A stretch of DNA of 64,000 nucleotides, taken from the NCBI GenBank assembly GCA_963707275.1, contig CAVPPH010000001.1, positions 1-64,000 on the forward strand, in the 5' to 3' direction. Both the position numbers and the translations under genes were made by a program. The notes beneath the pieces were generated by a model. The model worked only from the letters and a program-made list of their open reading frames with translations. It was not told the DNA's origin and did no database searches. Source of the stretch: JACKBK01 sp963707275 (GTDB taxonomy: Bacteria > Chloroflexota > Anaerolineae > JAAEKA01). Shown piece after piece: positions 60,487-64,000 of the stretch (its first letter is position 1; the number at the start of each line of letters is the position of its first letter).

Positions 60487-61950
60487 ATGAAATCTGTCCT
60501 GAAGCACCCTTGGATTTGGGTAATACTCGGGGTGGCATTGGCGGGCGCGCTGGTGATCTTCCTGCGCCCTTCCGCAGAGTTGGCGTTGCCTTCTGAAGCG
60601 GCCGCGCCGGCTGCTATCGTTGACACTGAGATCCTGAGCGAGCCAGCGCCCGATGCAGTCAGCATGGTGTCGCAGGAGGCCCCTGCGCCACAACAAGCGG
60701 AAGCCAACGCTCAGGTCGTTGCCGACACGCCGTCTTCCGACAATTGTATCGCCTGCCACACCAACCAGGCTGTGCTTGAGCAACTGGCCGAGGAGCCGGA
60801 GGAGGTTGTCTCCGAGCTTGCCGCAGGCGAGGGCTGAGCTGGCGAGTTGCCTCCGTTGGAGGCATGGAAAAAGGTGCTGGTTGACGAGAAGTTTCTGGAC
60901 GACGTACATGCTGAGCCGGGCTGCATCGCCTGCCATGGCGGCCAATCCGGTGTTGTGAACAAGGAACAGGCCCACGAGGGGATGTTGCCCAAGGCCAGCG
61001 CCAAGCCGCAGCAGTCATGCGGCACGTGCCACGTCGGCATCGTTGAGCAGGCGCGCGACAGCACGCACCGCATGCAGACGGGCTACATGGATGTGCTGGA
61101 ACACCGCGGCGCGGACTTCACCATGCCTGAGACGGTGACCGCGTACACGACGCACTGCACCAAATGCCACGCTGACTGCGGCGACTGCCACATCAGCCGG
61201 CCCAGCGCGCTGGACGGCGGCCTGATCGCCGGCCACCAGGTTAAGCGGGTCGCCTCCGTCTTTGTCACCTGCGGCGGCTGCCACAGCGCGCGCGTCGGTG
61301 ACGAGTACAAGGGTGTGCACGAGGGAATTCCGGCCGATGTACACTGGGAAAAGGCCGGCATGCCGTGCACCCAGTGCCACACCATGGAAGAGTTCCACGA
61401 GGGCACCCACGGAACGCGCTACGACGGCGCGCCCAGCCCGGATTGTGTGGACTGCCACGCCGAGGATGTGGCCGTGGGCGGTGACATCCTGCAACATACC
61501 ATTCACACCAGCACCGTGCAGTGCCAGGTCTGTCACGCTGCTGGCGAGTACAAATCTTGCTCTAATTGCCACACCGGCCGCGACGACTCCGGTATCCCGT
61601 ACACGACGACCGATCCCAGCGAAATGACCTTCAAGATCGGCGCCAATCCGCTGAAGTCAGAGGATCGACCGTGGGACTACGTTTTGGTGCGCCATGTTCC
61701 GGCAAACCCTGATCTTTTTGACTACTATGGCGACAATCTCTTGCCAGAATTCGACAATCTGCCGACCTGGAAGTATACTACACCGCACAATGTGCAGCGC
61801 TTCACACCTCAGAACGAGAGCTGCAACAGTTGTCACGGTCAGACTGATCTCTTCCTGACCGAAAGTGATGTCGCCGCCGATGAACTCGAGGCCAATCGCG
61901 AAGTCATCGTCCCTCGGGTTCCCCCAACACGTTCGGAGCAAAGGCAATGA
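60487..61950 (+). CDS. Membrane-anchored 11-haem cytochrome c with in-frame UGA (candidate selenoprotein)
   Basis: 487 residues if UGA codon 117 is read through. An N-terminal anchor (WIWVILGVALAGALVIFL) precedes an Ala/Pro linker and the first haem site NCIACH (87-91). The UGA at 60835-60837 lies in AAGEG-U-AGELPPLEAW. Ten further CxxCH sites follow in the same frame: CIACH, CGTCH, CTKCH, CGDCH, CGGCH, CTQCH, CVDCH, CQVCH, CSNCH, CNSCH. The part after the UGA has no signal peptide, so alone it could not reach the periplasm where haems are attached. AAGGAG precedes the ATG. Stop overlaps the next ATG by 4 bp. Alternatives are a nonsense mutation or base-calling error. Confidence 0.8.
60848..60864 (+). 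promoter_or_regulatory. SECIS-like hairpin 10 nt after the UGA
   Basis: TGCCTCC-GTT-GGAGGCA is a perfect 7-bp stem with a three-base GUU loop. The loop starts 18 nt after the UGA, within the 16-37-nt range used for bacterial SECIS elements, and has the required G in its first positions. The structure lies inside the reading frame. Confidence 0.6.
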
Positions 61951-63087
61951 TTGCCAGACCCACCACCCTCCGCGTCGCAGTGATCGCAGCAACGCTCCTG
62001 GCAGCGTTGCTGCTGGCGCTGCTGACAGCCAGTCTCGCCAGCGCCCAGGGGCCAGAGCCGCCGGCTGTCCCAATTCCCAACGAAACTTGTCTGGGCTGCC
62101 ACACGCAGGAGGGGTTGCATCTCACCTTGCCTACAGGGAACGCGCTGTCCGTGACCGTGGATGGTGAGGCGCTGCAAGGTTCGGTCCATGCAGGACTGCA
62201 ATGCCAGCAGTGTCACTCTGACATCGCCGGTTATCCCCACGGTGAGATTGCCATCGACAGCCACCGCGACTTGCAGGTACACTACAGCCAGTCTTGCGTC
62301 AACTGCCATACTGAGCAGGCCGAGGAGCAGGTTGACAGCGTACATGCTCAGGTACGCGCAGCCGGGGTGGAGGAAGCGGCTGTCTGCGCTGACTGCCACG
62401 GTAGCCACGACATCCAGCCAATCAGCCGCTCGAAGCATCCTGAAATGCCAGGCACTGTGTCGGCCGAGACGTGCAGCCAGTGCCATGATGGCATCTACGA
62501 GAAGTACGCAAATAGCGTGCACGGCGAAGCGATGTTGAGTGGCAACCCGGACGTGCCGACCTGCATCGACTGCCACCCGGCTCACACGGCGACAGATCCG
62601 CGGACTCTGAAGTTCCGCCTCGCACTCGCCGCAGATGTGCGGAGACTGCCATGCCGACAAGGAGTTGATGGCAAAGTATGGGCTGTCAACCGAGGTGTTC
62701 GACACCTACGTCAGCGACTTCCATGGCACGACCGTGATGCTCTTCGATAAGACGACTCCCGATCAGGCCACCAACAAGGCGGTGTGCATCGACTGCCATG
62801 GGGTTCACGATATACAGACTGCCCACGGCGATCAGTCGGAGATGAAGACCAATCTGGTCAAGACCTGTCAAGAGTGCCATCCAGACGCTACAACTAACTT
62901 CGCCGACAGTTGGCTAGGGCATTACACACCGATTTGGAGCACCGCACCGCTGGTGACAGCCGTGACCTGGTTCTATCGCATCTTGATCCCGGCAATGATG
63001 GCGTTCTTCATCATCTATATCGTCATTGACCTGCAGCGTCGCATCCACGACCGGCGGGCGGGCAAGAGGAAGGAGGCAGAAGCATGA
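61947..63087 (+). CDS. Nonahaem c-type cytochrome with C-terminal membrane anchor, frameshifted once
   Basis: About 380 residues after repairing a break near 62620 (DPRTLKFRL then PQMCGDCHADKEL). Signal peptide at 1-33. Nine CxxCH sites: CLGCH, CQQCH, CVNCH, CADCH, CSQCH, CIDCH, CGDCH, CIDCH, CQECH. A C-terminal helix (ILIPAMMAFFIIYIVIDLQ) anchors it. GSHDIQPISRSKHPEM and GVHDIQTAHGDQSEM flank haem pairs as in the NapC/NrfH-associated cytochrome c3 group. ATGA overlaps at both ends couple it to the 11-haem and cytochrome b genes. Confidence 0.85.
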
Positions 63088-63781
63088 GCACCGAAACCAT
63101 GCCTAAAAGCTATCTACGCTTCGTGCGCAGCGACCGGCTGCTGCACGTGCTTCTGTTGATCTCCTTTACCATATTGGGCTTCACCGGCCTTGCGCAGAAG
63201 TATTCTGACGCCCGAATATCAATCTGGTTCATCCAGCTTATGGGCGGGCATCGAGCAGACCAGACTTATCCATCACACGTTTGCCGTCATGCTGATCCTG
63301 ATCTCGATTGCGCACGTCGTGCAGATCGGTTATCGGGTGTATGTCGAACGAGTCGAAATGGCCATGTTGCCGATGCTGAAGGATATCACCGACTTCTTCG
63401 ATGCGATGAAGTACAACTTGCGGATGACCGACGTTCATCCACACTATCCCCGCTACAACTTCATCGAGAAGATGGAATACTGGGCGGTGGTCTGGGGCAC
63501 GATCCTGATGACCTTGACCGGCTACGTTCTGTGGAACCCAATACTGGTTACCACGTTTCTGCCGGGCGAGGTGGTGCCGGCGGCCAAGATCGCCCATGGC
63601 ATGGAAGCCGATCCTGGCGGTGCTGGCGATCATCACCTGGCACTTCTACTTCGTGCATCTGGCCAAGTTCAACAAGAGCATCTTCACCGGCTACATCTCG
63701 GAAGAGGAAATGGAAGAGGAGCACGGCCAGGAGCTGGAACAGCGATTGACGGGCAATGTTCGCACTCCGCCCGGCTCCTGA
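63084..63781 (+). CDS. Membrane cytochrome b (formate-dehydrogenase-gamma/DUF4405-like), frameshifted twice
   Basis: About 230 residues. SDRLLHVLLLISFTILGFTG, then after a break near 63240 IEQTRLIHHTFAVMLILISI, AVVWGTILMTLTGYVLWNP, and after a break near 63600 MAWKPILAVLAIITWHFYFV with HLAKFNKSIF. Four membrane helices carry His pairs for two b haems (RLLHV, LIHHTF, HGMEA, TWHFYFVH). It likely oxidises or reduces quinone and passes electrons to the preceding multihaem cytochromes. The last gene overlaps its 3' end. Confidence 0.8.
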
Positions 63782-64000
63782 TCTGCGCTATCGCCGGCTG
63801 CGCATCTATGTGCCATTGGCGACGCTGTTCGTGATCTTCTCGGTGATTGGAACCTGGCGCTGGCTGACGGCGGAGACGACCGCAATCACCACGGTGCCCC
63901 GCATCGCCGCCGAAGAGAAGGTCTATCAACCCATTCCGTTGAAGGAGTTGCCGGTAGCTGTCGAGCCATCACCGGTGCCGACGCCTCTTTCAGTCATCAG
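63756..64000 (+). CDS. Partial membrane-anchored protein running off the window
   Basis: 81 residues to the window end: MFALRPAPDLRYRRLRIYVP, then a membrane segment LATLFVIFSVIGTWRWL, ending IPLKELPVAVEPSPVPTP. It starts inside the end of the cytochrome b gene, so it belongs to the same operon. One N-terminal anchor followed by a Pro-rich linker resembles periplasmic redox proteins, but the functional domain is outside the window. Confidence 0.55.
   Translation, partial: MFALRPAPDLRYRRLRIYVPLATLFVIFSVIGTWRWLTAETTAITTVPRIAAEEKVYQPIPLKELPVAVEPSPVPTPLSVI

Noticed and set aside
60847..61950. A separate cytochrome gene starting at the TTG at 60847
   Set aside because: No Shine-Dalgarno, no signal peptide, and ten haem sites that need export; it is in the same frame as the upstream anchor segment.
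61839..62705. Minus-strand open frame of 288 codons across the nonahaem cytochrome gene
   Set aside because: Antisense shadow of the regular CxxCH coding pattern.

Overview
The window looks like chromosomal DNA of an uncultured Chloroflexi (Anaerolineae/Caldilineae/Ardenticatenia-type) bacterium. The clues are dockerin-type EF-hand secreted proteins, multihaem cytochrome loci, Chloroflexi-style lipoproteins with Thr/Pro-rich linkers, many toxin-antitoxin pairs and a heavy insertion-sequence load. This is an inference from protein character, because no rRNA gene is present. A large share of genes carry single-base frameshifts, about 25 junctions, often in otherwise well-conserved proteins. That pattern suits an unpolished long-read assembly as much as real decay, so most split genes are merged here and the break is stated.

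Region 1 (1-8.9 kb) is a carbohydrate or sugar-acid catabolic cluster. On the plus strand are a UroD-family methyltransferase, an HpcH/HpaI aldolase, a 2-hydroxyacid dehydrogenase, an FGGY kinase and a second UroD-like protein. On the minus strand are a KDPG-type aldolase, a metallo-beta-lactamase-fold hydrolase and an aldose-epimerase-like protein.

Region 2 (8.9-20.4 kb) reads as a decayed integron. Two convincing attC sites and a third damaged one lie in one orientation, next to a divergent 26-codon integrase N-terminal remnant. Cassette-like genes include a PD-(D/E)XK-like nuclease split by an IS701 element, small zinc-ribbon and membrane proteins, and an unusual pair: a metallophosphoesterase with an extra beta-rich C-terminal domain beside an 876-residue protein of unknown function.

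Region 3 (20.4-33.1 kb) is an integrated mobile element. It carries radC split by a complete group II intron, ArdC-like, SWIM-finger, DnaA-N-like and Rad52-like genes, most preceded by a terminator-like hairpin leader. Three secreted dockerin-type proteins and a truncated tyrosine integrase follow. Region 4 (33.1-45 kb) is an IS graveyard with a second IS701 copy, an IS21 remnant, two further copies of a 1.45-kb IS, toxin-antitoxin modules, gene relics and a pseudo-tRNA.

Region 5 (45-64 kb) is host metabolism centred on sulfur compounds and extracytoplasmic electron transfer. It holds a split YeeE/YedE transporter with a fused rhodanese, a heptahaem cytochrome fused to a b-type cytochrome, an octahaem tetrathionate-reductase-family cytochrome, a PocR regulator, a TerB-like protein, a PCu(A)C copper chaperone, a LysR regulator, a secreted lipoprotein with four rhodanese domains, an 11-haem cytochrome, a 9-haem cytochrome and a membrane cytochrome b. 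The 11-haem gene is interrupted in frame by one UGA codon followed at the correct distance by a perfect hairpin with a GUU loop. It is a strong candidate selenocysteine-containing cytochrome and the most interesting object in the window.
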